A DNA stretch of 64,000 nucleotides, from assembly GCF_008107635.1 (NCBI RefSeq), contig NZ_SDGZ01000003.1:62001-126000 (forward strand), written 5' to 3'. This stretch comes from Weissella muntiaci (lineage in GTDB: Bacteria; Bacillota; Bacilli; Lactobacillales; Lactobacillaceae). Below, one piece after another: positions 17,575 to 27,207 of this stretch (the stretch's first letter is position 1; each line of letters starts with the position of its first letter). Under the pieces are notes generated by a model. That model was not told the origin of the DNA, did no database searches, and saw nothing but the letters and a program-made list of their open reading frames with translations. The position numbers were made by a program, and so were the translations under genes.

Positions 17575-17645
17575 TTCGCTTCCTCGCAGTGCATTTCTTT
17601 TTCCAGTTTACCATGCAAGTCTTTGCTTGTTGGAACTAAGTCCTA

Positions 17646-18356
17646 TCAAAAAAACATTAATCCTCCCACAATCACGAAGAATCCGTATAAATATTTATTC
17701 AACGTTGCCGTATTGATTCGCCTAAGAAAGATTTCGGACACAATTAAAACAGCTACCACCCCGGGAACTAAGAACAGCAAGTCTTTAAATACTGTCATAT
17801 TCCATAGACCTGAAGCTCCTTGCCCAAATACAATTACAAGACCAACGATACCAAAATACGTTTGTAGATTGGCTCGCAAATACTTATCCGGCCAGTTTGC
17901 TGCCTGTCCAAACATGGCCACAGGTGCCCCATGAGTATTAATGGCGCCTCCTAAAAATCCAGAAACGATTCCAACTAATAATGTAGGGATCCTCAGATGT
18001 CCTTTAACAATCCGAATACCAATTAAATTTATCAGACCATACAAGACTAAGAAAATTCCCATCAGAACTTTTAGCATATATGTGTTGCCATAATGTAGAA
18101 AGATCAATCCAAGTGGCACACCCAGGATGGCACCGGAGACAAGGTGTTTGATTAAGTGAAAATCAATTGCTTGATAATTCTTAATTGCTGCTGGCAATGC
18201 CAAAGCCAATCCCAGAATGCCGATCATAGCAATCGCATTATTCGTATTAAACGACACTAACAATAGCAGTGGCGTCGTTACCAATGCTTCTCCAAAGCCG
18301 AAAACATACCTAGCTAGTGCGCCAAGCAAAAATATTGCATAAACAGCGATATCCAC
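17646..18356 (-). CDS. TSUP-family (TauE/SafE) membrane transporter
   Basis: The 236-residue protein has about eight membrane helices with the paired TSUP motifs: GFGEALVTTPLLLLV in the first repeat and VGIVSGFLGGAINTHGAPVAMFG in the second. The family includes exporters of sulfur-containing or small organic anions; the substrate here is unknown. A small single-helix protein is encoded 17 nt upstream on the same strand. It lies between the phoP-phoR operon and rpoD. Confidence 0.85.
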   Translation of the reverse strand: MDIAVYAIFLLGALARYVFGFGEALVTTPLLLLVSFNTNNAIAMIGILGLALALPAAIKNYQAIDFHLIKHLVSGAILGVPLGLIFLHYGNTYMLKVLMGIFLVLYGLINLIGIRIVKGHLRIPTLLVGIVSGFLGGAINTHGAPVAMFGQAANWPDKYLRANLQTYFGIVGLVIVFGQGASGLWNMTVFKDLLFLVPGVVAVLIVSEIFLRRINTATLNKYLYGFFVIVGGLMFF

Positions 18357-18373
18357 TTCAATACTCCTATAAA

Positions 18374-18493
18374 TTACTTTCTACGACGCCGACCTTTAAG
18401 CATGAAGAATAGCGCTAAGATAATCAATATTGCTCCAATAACCATCATTGCATAAGCAAAATAATTTAAGTTAGTTGTAATAAATTCTGTCAT
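18374..18493 (-). CDS. Very small single-helix membrane protein
   Basis: The protein has 39 residues starting MTEFITTNLNYFAYAMM. It has one hydrophobic helix (about 10-32) and ends in the strongly basic KGRRRRK, which would stay in the cytoplasm. AAAAGGGGAACGAAAT before the ATG is a good ribosome site, while the longer frame to 18589 reads through the rpoD terminator hairpin and is unlikely. It lies 17 nt upstream of the TSUP gene. I do not recognise a family. Confidence 0.6.
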   Translation of the reverse strand: MTEFITTNLNYFAYAMMVIGAILIILALFFMLKGRRRRK

Positions 18494-18549
18494 ATATTTC
18501 GTTCCCCTTTTGTTATTAATAATAACATTTACAAGCTTAAAATTTACAA

Positions 18550-18589
18550 AACAAAAATGGATCAGCCCAATGCGATTAAGCTGATCCAT
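18550..18589 (-). terminator. Intrinsic terminator after rpoD
   Basis: ATGGATCAGC / GCTGATCCAT forms a perfect 10-bp stem followed by a T run on the minus strand, just beyond the rpoD stop. Confidence 0.9.
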
Positions 18590-18595
18590 TATCTA

Positions 18596-19732
18596 TTAAT
18601 CTAGGAAATCACGTAATTGCTTTGAACGTGAGGGATGACGCAACTTGCGCAAAGCCTTGGCTTCGATTTGACGAATCCGTTCCCGAGTAACACCAAAGAC
18701 CTTACCAACTTCCTCTAGTGTCCGAGTACGACCATCTTCTAACCCAAAACGCAATCGCAAAACATTCTCTTCACGATCTGTTAGTGTATCAAGTACACCT
18801 TCCAATTGCTCTTTAAGCATTTGGTAAGCTGCCGAATCAGCTGGTGATACGGCCTCATTATCCTCAATAAAGTCACCCAAGTGAGAGTCGTCCTCTTCAC
18901 CGATTGGTGTCTCCAATGAAACTGGCTCTTGAGCAATCTTTAAGATATCACGAACCTTATCGGTAACAATATCCATCTCAGCACCAATTTCTTCAGGCGT
19001 AGGTTCGCGACCAAGATCTTGCAACAATTGCCGTTGAATCCGGATCAACTTATTGATTGTCTCAACCATGTGAACAGGAATTCTGATCGTACGTGCTTGA
19101 TCTGCAATCGCACGAGTAATCGCCTGACGGATCCACCAAGTTGCATAGGTTGAAAACTTGAATCCCTTACGATAGTCAAACTTTTCAACAGCCTTCATCA
19201 AGCCCATATTACCTTCTTGGATCAAATCCAAGAATTGCATACCACGACCTACATAACGCTTAGCAATCGAAACAACCAGACGCAAATTTGCCTCTGCTAG
19301 TTCTTGTTTAGCCAGTTCGTCGCCTTGTTCAATACGCTCTGCGAGTGAAACTTCTTCCTCACCAGTCAGTAATGAAACACGACCAATTTCTTTCAAATAC
19401 ATCCGGACTGGATCATTAATTTTCAAGCCAGTTGGTGCATCGGCCGCCTGCTTTAACTCTTTTTCTGATAACTTAGTCTTTTTGTTCTCCAAAGCGCGAG
19501 CAGTAGGTTCTCCATCTTGATCAACAACTGAAATACCAGCGGCTTCAATCTTTTCGTAAAGCTCGTCGATTTGATCAGCATTCAAATTCATTGGCTTTAC
19601 TAAGACATCTTGTAAAGCGTCTTCTTTAACTTGCTTGTCTGCTTTGAACTCTTTAATGATTTTTTTAATCGTTGCATCAAATGCCTTTTGATCAAAAGCA
19701 CTAGTTGTCGTCTTTTTTTGTTCGTCTGCCAT
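18596..19732 (-). CDS. rpoD: Primary sigma factor RpoD (sigma A)
   Basis: This is the 378-residue housekeeping sigma factor. Region 1.1 is short. Region 1.2 has [17 protein letters not shown], region 2 has [27 protein letters not shown] and [17 protein letters not shown] (-10 recognition), and region 4.2 has [20 protein letters not shown] (-35 recognition). The start [10 protein letters not shown] at 19732 has GGAGG 6 nt before it, whereas the upstream ATG at 19753 overlaps the dnaG stop. The dnaG-rpoD pair is the standard macromolecular-synthesis arrangement. Confidence 0.97.
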   Translation of the reverse strand: MADEQKKTTTSAFDQKAFDATIKKIIKEFKADKQVKEDALQDVLVKPMNLNADQIDELYEKIEAAGISVVDQDGEPTARALENKKTKLSEKELKQAADAPTGLKINDPVRMYLKEIGRVSLLTGEEEVSLAERIEQGDELAKQELAEANLRLVVSIAKRYVGRGMQFLDLIQEGNMGLMKAVEKFDYRKGFKFSTYATWWIRQAITRAIADQARTIRIPVHMVETINKLIRIQRQLLQDLGREPTPEEIGAEMDIVTDKVRDILKIAQEPVSLETPIGEEDDSHLGDFIEDNEAVSPADSAAYQMLKEQLEGVLDTLTDREENVLRLRFGLEDGRTRTLEEVGKVFGVTRERIRQIEAKALRKLRHPSRSKQLRDFLD

Positions 19733-19749
19733 TTTGGCCTCCCAAGTAT

Positions 19750-21627
19750 TCATTCATAACGAGCAGCTTCTTGTTGCTTTAAAGCGCTCATCAGTTCAGC
19801 ACCTTTTTGTCGTAAGCGCGCAATATCCCCAGTTTGTTTTGCCTCTAGATATTCACGGCGCAGTGTTTTAATTTTATCAGATAATGGTAATTTATTCATT
19901 ATAACTTCAATATAATCGGCAACTTTTGTCCTGTCTGTTAGCAGGTCATCTGCAATACTATCAAAACTAGCTAATATTCGCGTCAATTCAGGGCGTCGTA
20001 CATAATCCATAAAACTTGCTAGATCAACGGTTGTCGTATTATTATGTTCAGCTTTGTAAGCTGAAGCAAGCATCACGAGCGTTTCAAAGTTAGAGTCCGA
20101 AAAATGAAAGGCTGGGTTTGCAGTTACCTGTAGCCAGACCTCTTGATCCTTTAGCATCCAGTCAAGCAAGATCAGTTGCGCCATTTCAACCCCTGAAACC
20201 AACTGAGGTTGTGAAGATACGAATTCTTCTTGTGACCTGTCGGCACTTGAATAATTTGTGGAATTACCTCGGTTTTCATTTTGATTACTCTGATGCGTCC
20301 GATTAGCGGTCTGTTGCAGTAACAGAGGGCGCAATTGCTCATTCAAAGCAGGCAAGGAAATACTAAATTCATCAGCCAGTTGGCGTAAGAAGCGGTCGCG
20401 AACAACCGGTTCACGCTCTCCAGCGATTAGTTTAATTGCATCGCTGATGTAACTAAGCTGTTCTTGTTGATTCGACAAATCTCGACCATCACGTAAGTAG
20501 CGCAAACCAAAGGCAACCGGTGTTTCGACATTCTTCTGTAGCAACGACTTAAACGCATCCGCACCTTCCGCACGAAAAAATTCATCAGGATCTTGTGTCC
20601 CAGGAATATGAACTACTTGAGCAGCCATCTTCCCATCTTTTTGAATCATATCAAGTGCCCGTTTTGTGGCCGCTTGTCCAGCATGATCAGCATCATAGCT
20701 GATAAATATTTTTTCAGCATTCCGACCAAGTATTTGTACTTGCTCTGGAGTCAGGCTTGTACCCATCGATGCGACAGTATTAGTGACACCTGCTTGAAAT
20801 GCTGCAATAACGTCCATGTAGCCTTCCAAAAGGATTACTTCCTTCGCCTGGCGAATACCATTTCTAGCCAGATCGAAATTAAATAACTCTTGGGATTTAT
20901 TGAATAAGGGGCTTTCAGGACTATTAATGTATTTGGGTTGATCGTCATCACTGGACATCTTTCTTCCCGAATAAGCAATTGGATGACCAGAGCGATCTCG
21001 AATCGTGAATAGGATTCGATTACTAAATCGATCAACTAAGCTACCGTCATCTCGCTCGACAAATAATTCTGAACGTCGTAATAACTGATAGTCTCGGCCT
21101 TGTTCAGTGAAAAAATTTAATAGTACGTTGCCCTCAGGTGCAAATCCAAGCATAAAAGCATCAATTGTTCCATCATCAAGACCACGACCATGCAGGTAAT
21201 TTAAACCTTGCTCTCCAGCTGCGGTATTAACAAGTAGGTGATGATATAACTTGGTCGCATCTGCATATAATTCACGCAATTCGCGAACATCAGCAGATAC
21301 ATTCTCAGTACGCCCATTGTTGACAAGACTATCATCAACATTAACACCCGCAAAAGGAGCAACTTTTGCAACTGCCTGTGGGAAAGAAAGATTTTCAATC
21401 TCCATCATGAAATTGAAAACATTACCACCACGACCACATGAGAAACAATGAAAAATTTGTTTATCTTCATTGACGGTAAATGAACCAGTCCGTTCTTCAT
21501 GCCAAGGGCAAATGCCGAAGAGATTACGCCCCCTTTTTCGTAATTGAACGTATGGGGAAACTACATCAACAATATTTACCTTTTGGCGAATTTCTTCAAC
21601 CAATTCTTCAGGTACTCTACTGGCCAT
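19750..21627 (-). CDS. dnaG: DNA primase
   Basis: DnaG makes RNA primers for replication. The 625-residue protein has an N-terminal zinc-binding domain with C40, H43, C61 and C64 ([11 protein letters not shown] and HCFSCGRGG), the RNA polymerase core with [13 protein letters not shown] of the Toprim fold, [12 protein letters not shown], and a C-terminal helicase-interaction region after a Gln/Asn-rich linker near residues 440-470. GGGGGTGGTG precedes the ATG. The expected upstream neighbours (glyS, glyQ, recO, era in many lactobacilli) are absent; an IS30 element lies there instead. Confidence 0.96.
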   Translation of the reverse strand: MASRVPEELVEEIRQKVNIVDVVSPYVQLRKRGRNLFGICPWHEERTGSFTVNEDKQIFHCFSCGRGGNVFNFMMEIENLSFPQAVAKVAPFAGVNVDDSLVNNGRTENVSADVRELRELYADATKLYHHLLVNTAAGEQGLNYLHGRGLDDGTIDAFMLGFAPEGNVLLNFFTEQGRDYQLLRRSELFVERDDGSLVDRFSNRILFTIRDRSGHPIAYSGRKMSSDDDQPKYINSPESPLFNKSQELFNFDLARNGIRQAKEVILLEGYMDVIAAFQAGVTNTVASMGTSLTPEQVQILGRNAEKIFISYDADHAGQAATKRALDMIQKDGKMAAQVVHIPGTQDPDEFFRAEGADAFKSLLQKNVETPVAFGLRYLRDGRDLSNQQEQLSYISDAIKLIAGEREPVVRDRFLRQLADEFSISLPALNEQLRPLLLQQTANRTHQSNQNENRGNSTNYSSADRSQEEFVSSQPQLVSGVEMAQLILLDWMLKDQEVWLQVTANPAFHFSDSNFETLVMLASAYKAEHNNTTTVDLASFMDYVRRPELTRILASFDSIADDLLTDRTKVADYIEVIMNKLPLSDKIKTLRREYLEAKQTGDIARLRQKGAELMSALKQQEAARYE

Positions 21628-22052
21628 TGGTCACCACCCCCAATTTAATTCGATATATAATGATAGTTTATTTTAGAACGGTTGTCAACCCCTGTGAAAG
21701 TCGCTGAGCGCCTGTATTATAGGAGACTCGAATAATCGCTTCATTATTATGTAAACTAGGATTTCACCGGGAAATGTCAATACCTATCAAGTACGTAAAT
21801 GTGAAAAAATGAGTTAAGTTCATCAAAAAAAGGCTACCAGTCCCGCAGTGAAAGGGTTTGTAGTCTTTTTTTACAATATTGTTACAAAACTGACTTTTTT
21901 CTACCTTTTAGAACTATCTACTTACCTTCAGGTCTGAGTTTCGGATCTTACTTTTACTATGTATGATTTCAAAATTTTAGAACAACGACAAATAGCACCT
22001 CGTAAATTACACATTTTTACCAGGTGTATCAATTACCAATATAATTTACTAA
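21628..22052. other. Gene-free segment between dnaG and the IS30 transposase
   Basis: These 425 nt hold no convincing gene. Visible features are a hairpin at 21825-21872 (AAAAAAGGCTAC pairing with GTAGTCTTTTTT, with a wobble), which looks like a terminator reading rightward although no plus-strand gene precedes it here, and a CACCT...AGGTG palindrome at 21994-22026. The hairpin may be a remnant of sequence displaced when the IS inserted. Confidence 0.5.
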
Positions 22053-23090
22053 TTAGGCGTGAAGATTTACTTGTTTGGAAACGTAGTTCACAGCTGACTT
22101 TTTTTCATTTCTACTGATTGCCTGATTAAATCGGTAGTTTGGTGTATCCCACTGTAAAGTTTGTCTTGGATATCCATTTATCAAATTGACGGCATACCTT
22201 ACTTCAGTGGGTGTTACATTTGCAAACGAAGTCTTTCTGGGGAAATACTGACGTATATCTCGATTGATTCTTTCTATTGTTCCCTTTTCCTCAGGACTGT
22301 ATGGATGGGCGTAGTAAACCCCTATGTTGTTTGATTCAAGAAAGAACATAACATTGGTATTCGTAAATTCGCTTCCACGATCTGTGGTAATTGTCTTTAT
22401 CGCACTCTTATAACGTTGTTTGAACTTCCTTAATGCACCGACTATTTGTGAAGAGCTTTTATCACTAACCTTGTATACGACCGTGAAGCGAGTTAATCTT
22501 TCAACTAAGACTAACAAAGCTGCTTTAACACCCGATCTGGAGTCAATACAGTCCATTTCCCAGTGACCAAAATGCTGTCTTTTAGTGGCTCTGACAGGAC
22601 GATATTCAATAGATCTAGCAGTGATGGCAGCTTGCTGGACTGCTGTTGGTTTAAAACGTTTAGCTTTTTTGCGATACTTTCTCAATTTATACTCTGACAG
22701 AGCGGCAAATCCTCTTCTCAGGTACTTATACAACGTTGCTGGTGCAAGCTCAATGCCATTATGATGAGCGATCATTGGTATACTCATATGTCTCTCAACT
22801 TGTAACTTTTTAATTTTTCTGAGTTGTTTTGCATTTACTTTATAAGTTCCCAGTTTCTTCTGCCTCCGTTTCTTCTCAGCATTAAAGTCCGCAAACTCTG
22901 GATTATATGGAAGTTTATTCAATGAAACATCGGGCCGCATTCTATTCTTATGCACCTCATTAAAGATTGTAGATTTCGCTCTATTTAAGCGTTTTGCAAT
23001 GACTGCATAAGATAATGCTGGCTTTGTCTCGTAACGCCAAGTCCATATCAGATATCGTTCTCTAGTGGTCAGTCTTGTATAGGTTCTCAT
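22053..23090 (-). mobile_element. IS30-family transposase
   Basis: The 345-residue DDE transposase has an N-terminal helix-turn-helix region (LTTRERYLIWTWRYET; SYAVIAKRLNRAKSTIFNEV) and a catalytic core with GHWEMDCIDS (first Asp), TDRGSEFTN (second Asp) and YSPEEKGTIERINRDIRQYFP (Glu), the typical IS30 spacing. It appears full length and intact. I could not fix the terminal inverted repeats; TAAATTACAC near 22003 and the short palindromes near 23196 and 23213 are candidates only. It marks the boundary between chromosomal core genes and the conjugative element. Confidence 0.92.
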
Positions 23091-23212
23091 AGAATCATTC
23101 TCCCAAGCTATTTAATCACCTTCTTGTTTTTGAACCAACTAATACTTTATCCTTAACAACAAATAATATTGCCAAAATATAGTCTGATATATTTAGTTGG
23201 ACATCCAACAAG

Positions 23213-23234
23213 AAAGCCCTTTAAATAGGGCTTT
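23213..23234. terminator. Symmetrical hairpin near the IS30 right end
   Basis: AAAGCCCT / AGGGCTTT forms an 8-bp stem with a 6-nt loop. A GTTGGA / TCCAAC palindrome lies directly before it at 23196-23209. It is either a terminator or part of the IS end. Confidence 0.5.
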
Positions 23235-23353
23235 AAATGCAATTTCCGCATACATTTAAAACAGTAGACCAAACTACTTACTGTTTGCAAGTGTTTTCAC
23301 ACCTCAGATACGAATCTTTATTGAATTACATTGATCATAGGATCATACATAAA

Positions 23354-23390
23354 AAAAGGGACTTTCCAAAAAATTGGATAGTCCCTTTTT
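23354..23390. terminator. Bidirectional terminator-like hairpin
   Basis: AAAAGGGACT / AGTCCCTTTT with a partly paired interior ends in a T run on both strands. No gene abuts it within 140 nt. The 445 nt between the IS30 gene and the antitoxin gene contain only this hairpin and the one at 23213-23234. Confidence 0.7.
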
Positions 23391-23535
23391 ATCTAAATTT
23401 AAACTGCGAATTTCGTTACAATATGGCGGAATTTTATGCAAAGTAGCAAAAAAATCAACTAAATTGTAAGTTTAAATGTCAAAATGCTCCAATATCACAC
23501 GTGAACTGAAGACTTATTTTAGCCATAAGATTGAA

Positions 23536-23706
23536 TTAATCTTTAGCTACAAACAAGTTATCAAAAGGTGATTTTCCAGTATTTGCTACTTGTGTAAGGA
23601 AAATCTTGATTGCTGTTTGTGTAGTCAAACCTTGCTTCTTGAAAATTTCGTCCGCTTGATCCTTTATTGCATCTTCTACACGTAATTGAATTAGTTTTTC
23701 TGCCAT
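23536..23706 (-). CDS. Short RelB/DinJ-family antitoxin, no toxin partner seen
   Basis: This 56-residue protein reads MAEKLIQLRVEDAIKDQADE, then IFKKQGLTTQTAIKIFLTQV, and ends SPFDNLFVAKD. The beta strand plus two helices are the ribbon-helix-helix DNA-binding part of RelB/DinJ antitoxins, and the SPFDN motif marks its end. Classic DinJ is about 86 residues with a C-terminal toxin-wrapping tail, and that tail is missing here. No YafQ-type toxin gene lies on either side, so it may act only as a DNA-binding regulator or be a remnant. A strong promoter and an AGGTAGGTG ribosome site precede it. Confidence 0.8.
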   Translation of the reverse strand: MAEKLIQLRVEDAIKDQADEIFKKQGLTTQTAIKIFLTQVANTGKSPFDNLFVAKD

Positions 23707-23739
23707 TTTAAACACCTACCTCATTTAATAATAAATATC

Positions 23740-23768
23740 ATTATAAGACTTATAGGATAGTATTACAA
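23740..23768 (-). promoter_or_regulatory. Promoter/operator of the DinJ-like gene
   Basis: On the minus strand TTGTAA (23763-23768) is followed after 17 nt by a perfect TATAAT (23740-23745). The interval contains CTATAAG and CTTATAA in inverted arrangement, the kind of site a ribbon-helix-helix repressor would bind, so autoregulation is likely. Confidence 0.65.
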
Positions 23769-23790
23769 TAAATAGACCTTAAAACACAAC

Positions 23791-23851
23791 AAAAACACCA
23801 GGTAAGTTGCTAATGACATTTTATGAAAGGAATATCATACCTGGTGTTTTT
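23791..23851. terminator. Long perfect inverted repeat (bidirectional hairpin)
   Basis: AAAAACACCAGGTA at 23791-23804 pairs perfectly with TACCTGGTGTTTTT at 23838-23851 around a 33-nt loop. It resembles a bidirectional terminator but the loop is long; a transposon-end or protein-binding role is possible. The 427 nt between the antitoxin gene and the membrane-protein gene hold the antitoxin promoter, this repeat and the terminator at 24066-24114, with no gene that I can support. Confidence 0.6.
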
Positions 23852-24065
23852 GAAAGAGTCCAGATTGAGGGATCCAGAACCCATGCAGAAAGTAAAAATT
23901 GATACGTTAAGTTATTTATGGATCACTTAACATGTTCAATATATCACCTTCTTTCCAACACGTCCAGGTACTAACTTTAAAGAAATTACAGTTCACTAAC
24001 GTTATTTAATTATGACTTTGTGACTAAATTATCTTATCCGAAGAATGAATAGAAAGACAAAAAGA

Positions 24066-24114
24066 AAAACCCACGTGCAGTTCCAAACTTAGCGAGCGCG
24101 GAACACGTGAGTTA
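24066..24114 (-). terminator. Terminator of the 589-aa membrane protein gene
   Basis: AACTCACGTG / CACGTGGGTT plus an inner GTTCC / GGAAC pairing forms a stem followed by T residues on the minus strand. Confidence 0.75.
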
Positions 24115-24133
24115 ACTTATTCGAATAACTAAA

Positions 24134-25903
24134 TTATACTCTAAACCTTCTAATAATTACATACCCACCTGTGATTAATACAATGGAAAGCACTCCAAGA
24201 ATTTGAATCCATGAACCAATCACAAACCACAAAGACGGCTTATATGATACCTTGAGCGTATTAACACCTTTCTTACTTTGAACTGATACTGTACCGATAT
24301 AAGACAAATTAGAGTAGTTATTTGGTAATTTTTTACCGTTTAACGTCAATTCGGTATGAGCATATTTAATAATTGGGAGCTGCTCAACTCCCCCTGTATT
24401 AGAAGTCCATGAAACAATCATAGAGTTGTTGCCAACTTTTCGCTCCAAGTTTCTCCCTTTAAAGTTATTGTTCTGTAAAATCTCACTCGAGAAATATGCA
24501 TTAAACGCATTGCTGCTAGCAACCTCAGATTTATAATCCTCTTCAAACGGTGAGTCATTTGGTAGGTAGTCCGCTAACCCCATAGGCATTTTTGCGTGTT
24601 TATAGATACTTTGATCGGTAAATGCCATTGGTCTTGTATATACCTGGTAAGTTAATTCATCTGAATCTAATGGCGGAATAGAATTGGTCAATTTTTTGCT
24701 AGTTGTCGTTGAGTCAACTCCGACCGGAATTGTCTGCTGTAAGTAAATTGCTGCCCCACCAATGGTAGCAACAATTAACACCACGCTACCATATTTGCTG
24801 ATATTCTGTTCGCTATATTGACCTAAAGAGTACAATCCAAACGTAAATGTGATCAAGAAGAATCTAGTTAAGAATTGGAAGGTTGTCATTCCTGGAATTC
24901 CATTGATATTGATGATGCCCATGGCAATTAGTAAGAACAACAGGCTAACTATCAATGCAAATTTGTCTGCTAATTGTGATTCTTTCCATTGTGCAAATCT
25001 CACCGCCCAAGCGATCAGCAACGCAATGAATACAATTCCCGAAATTGAGGCAAAGGATATGTTACCAAAATCAATCACCGTATTGAAATACATTTGTGTT
25101 GGTGTAAATGGACTTATGATCTTCGAATTTGAGTGCATGACCTCAATGTAAGCACCATAAACATTGAAATTAACGACTAAGACCGTTAGTGCAGCAACAA
25201 CTAATACCTTGATTGTTTTGAATATTGCTTTTATATTTTTTCGAGAAAAAATATAAACGATAAAAGCAAGTGCATAGACAATTAATCCTAAAACCAATGA
25301 TAAGACATGTGTCTGTGCTAAAACAGTTATTGATAATACGAGTTCCCAAAACTTAATTGGCTGTTCTCTATTTTTCAATAATCTGATTGCTGCACTTACG
25401 ATCAAAGGAAAGAACGCATAGCCGAAAGCATAAGCACCTGAAACTACTGTTACGGTAACATTCCCCGCAACTACAAACAATATTCCCAACATCAATGACT
25501 TCTTTTTAGCAACACCATTCTCACGTTGAAGCCAATACATACTACCTATTCCAATTAGGTTTATTTGAAATAGATACAAATACCACCAAATAATTCCATT
25601 GAAATGTACGATGTTAAGAAGCAAACCTTGAAAATATGCTACTAGAGGGCCATATAGGGCATTAACAATCTTTCCGCTATTATTTAATGTAAAGAACTGT
25701 TGAAAGAAGCTGTAATGCCCCGTTTTAATTTGCATGGCTGTATCCATATATCGTGATATATGGAAAAACGAGTCTGCCCCACCAAACCCAGGCAGTTGGC
25801 CATAAAGTATGCTTGGAAGTACCAACAAAAAAGCTAGCGCGATGATCGTTCCTGCAACTTTAGATTTATTCGTTATTATTTTTAACGACACAATAAACAC
25901 CAT
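24134..25903 (-). CDS. Large membrane protein, GT-C/YfhO-like, unknown substrate
   Basis: The 589-residue protein has about 11-12 membrane helices in the first 370 residues, a soluble extracytoplasmic region (about 390-555), and a final membrane helix followed by the basic tail RRFRV. The first loop holds GGADSFFHISRYMDTAMQIK with acidic residues and a His, the arrangement seen in GT-C glycosyltransferases and the related 6-pyruvoyl-tetrahydropterin-synthase-related membrane family. It might modify a surface polymer or protein, such as the adhesins encoded just upstream on the same strand. No direct evidence fixes a substrate. The start is uncertain because AGGAA is very close to this ATG. 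Confidence 0.7.
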   Translation of the reverse strand: MVFIVSLKIITNKSKVAGTIIALAFLLVLPSILYGQLPGFGGADSFFHISRYMDTAMQIKTGHYSFFQQFFTLNNSGKIVNALYGPLVAYFQGLLLNIVHFNGIIWWYLYLFQINLIGIGSMYWLQRENGVAKKKSLMLGILFVVAGNVTVTVVSGAYAFGYAFFPLIVSAAIRLLKNREQPIKFWELVLSITVLAQTHVLSLVLGLIVYALAFIVYIFSRKNIKAIFKTIKVLVVAALTVLVVNFNVYGAYIEVMHSNSKIISPFTPTQMYFNTVIDFGNISFASISGIVFIALLIAWAVRFAQWKESQLADKFALIVSLLFLLIAMGIININGIPGMTTFQFLTRFFLITFTFGLYSLGQYSEQNISKYGSVVLIVATIGGAAIYLQQTIPVGVDSTTTSKKLTNSIPPLDSDELTYQVYTRPMAFTDQSIYKHAKMPMGLADYLPNDSPFEEDYKSEVASSNAFNAYFSSEILQNNNFKGRNLERKVGNNSMIVSWTSNTGGVEQLPIIKYAHTELTLNGKKLPNNYSNLSYIGTVSVQSKKGVNTLKVSYKPSLWFVIGSWIQILGVLSIVLITGGYVIIRRFRV

Positions 25904-25998
25904 TTCCTATAATTTCTGTATTAATAATCTCATTTTGTTGTTTCTATCACAACAAGGAATTTACTTTCTTTAAGTATTGCTTATGAAAATTATGTATA

Positions 25999-26020
25999 GT
26001 GGCCTATTGATCATGGCCAC
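25999..26020. other. GTGGCC...GGCCAC palindrome between two genes
   Basis: A 6-bp GC-rich stem with a 10-nt loop lies between the MucBP adhesin gene and the membrane protein gene. It lacks a T run, so it may be a weak terminator or processing site. Confidence 0.35.
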
Positions 26021-26047
26021 CATTGTACTTATAAAGTTATTTTGTTA

Positions 26048-27196
26048 TTAGAACTGACGTGGTTTCTTAAAGAAGAACAGTGATCCAGTAAGAACACTAA
26101 GAATTCCCAATAGAGTTAGCCATGCCATATTATTCATTCCTGTGATTGGTAATTCATCACTTTGTTGACCTTGAGGTAGCTGTGAAGAATTCCATGTTGT
26201 GAAGCTTCTTGAAGTATTAGTTTTAGGTTGTCCAATGTTAGTCATATTAGTTGTTGCTTTGGCGAGATTTTGACTGTCATTAGGTTTTGAACCATTTATA
26301 ATCTGACTACCTGAATTATCTTCAGTAGTTGAAATAGGCTCATTTTTCACATAAGAATAAGTCACACTTTGAGCTTCAGTACCATACTCACCTGAAGTGT
26401 CTCCATCGACACTCTTCAAGGTATACCCTTCAATGGCTTTCTGACTAAGCGAATACTGACTACCGATCATACCCGATAGTTGTGTATTCTCTGCAATCTT
26501 ATTACCATCAGAGTCCACATAATTCACTGTGACGTTTGATTTAACACGGGTAAAGACTAAGTTGAAACCTATTATTCCATCGTTACCATAACCTGGAGAC
26601 GCATGAATTTGATTAACTGTAGCTGCCAATGTGTTCATGCCCATTAACTGACGTAAAGAAGCCGCAATTCTGACACCACCGCCGAAATCAACAGAATACA
26701 TTGATTTGTCTAAATCCAGTTCCCAATCATTCAGTTCAAACTTGTTAATATCAGCTTGAAAATTTTCCCACATACCGTAAGTTGTACTATCCGTGGTTTT
26801 AATTTCCTTGCCACTTTGGTCTGAATACTTGTAATAGACATTGAGGCTACCGTCTTTGGCGGGTGTAAAGAATGCTTTGATAACTTGTGGTTTAACCGTG
26901 AATGCACCATCAAAGGCCACAGCATTTGGCATTTGATAATCATGAACGTGTTTGCGCGGATCATAAGACCATGTATCACCCACTTTTCCAGTCAATGTTT
27001 CATCATCTCTGATTTTTTCACCGGAATCCATATCAATAAATTGATAGGTTACCGTTCCCATTTGTTGTGGATCGTCACTGGAGGCTGAGGATTGAGAAGC
27101 TGCTTGTACGTCAGCATTTACATGCACCGCAGAAACACTCAGGCCAATAGTTAATGATGACAGTAATGTAGTCGCAAATAATAATGCTTTCTTCAT
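26048..27196 (-). CDS. MucBP-domain surface protein with LPITG sortase signal
   Basis: The 382-residue protein has a signal peptide (KKALLFATTLLSSLTIGLSV, cleaved near residue 30), a MucBP-like segment at about 45-130 (GTVTYQFIDMDSGEKIRDDE), and a second, clear MucBP domain at about 205-270 (VTVNYVDSDGNKIAENTQLS ... GYTLKSVDGDTSGEYG). A Ser/Thr/Asn-rich linker follows, then LPITGMNN, a hydrophobic helix and the tail KKPRQF. It should be anchored to peptidoglycan and may bind mucin or partner-cell surfaces. It lies 11 nt after the adhesin gene and close to the sortase gene, so all three are probably co-transcribed. Confidence 0.85.
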   Translation of the reverse strand: MKKALLFATTLLSSLTIGLSVSAVHVNADVQAASQSSASSDDPQQMGTVTYQFIDMDSGEKIRDDETLTGKVGDTWSYDPRKHVHDYQMPNAVAFDGAFTVKPQVIKAFFTPAKDGSLNVYYKYSDQSGKEIKTTDSTTYGMWENFQADINKFELNDWELDLDKSMYSVDFGGGVRIAASLRQLMGMNTLAATVNQIHASPGYGNDGIIGFNLVFTRVKSNVTVNYVDSDGNKIAENTQLSGMIGSQYSLSQKAIEGYTLKSVDGDTSGEYGTEAQSVTYSYVKNEPISTTEDNSGSQIINGSKPNDSQNLAKATTNMTNIGQPKTNTSRSFTTWNSSQLPQGQQSDELPITGMNNMAWLTLLGILSVLTGSLFFFKKPRQF

Positions 27197-27207
27197 TCAA
27201 GCCACCA

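Noticed and set aside
24134-25903. Glycosyltransferase with assigned sugar donor
   Set aside because: Only overall GT-C/YfhO-like topology and an acidic first loop are visible; naming an enzyme would go beyond the evidence.
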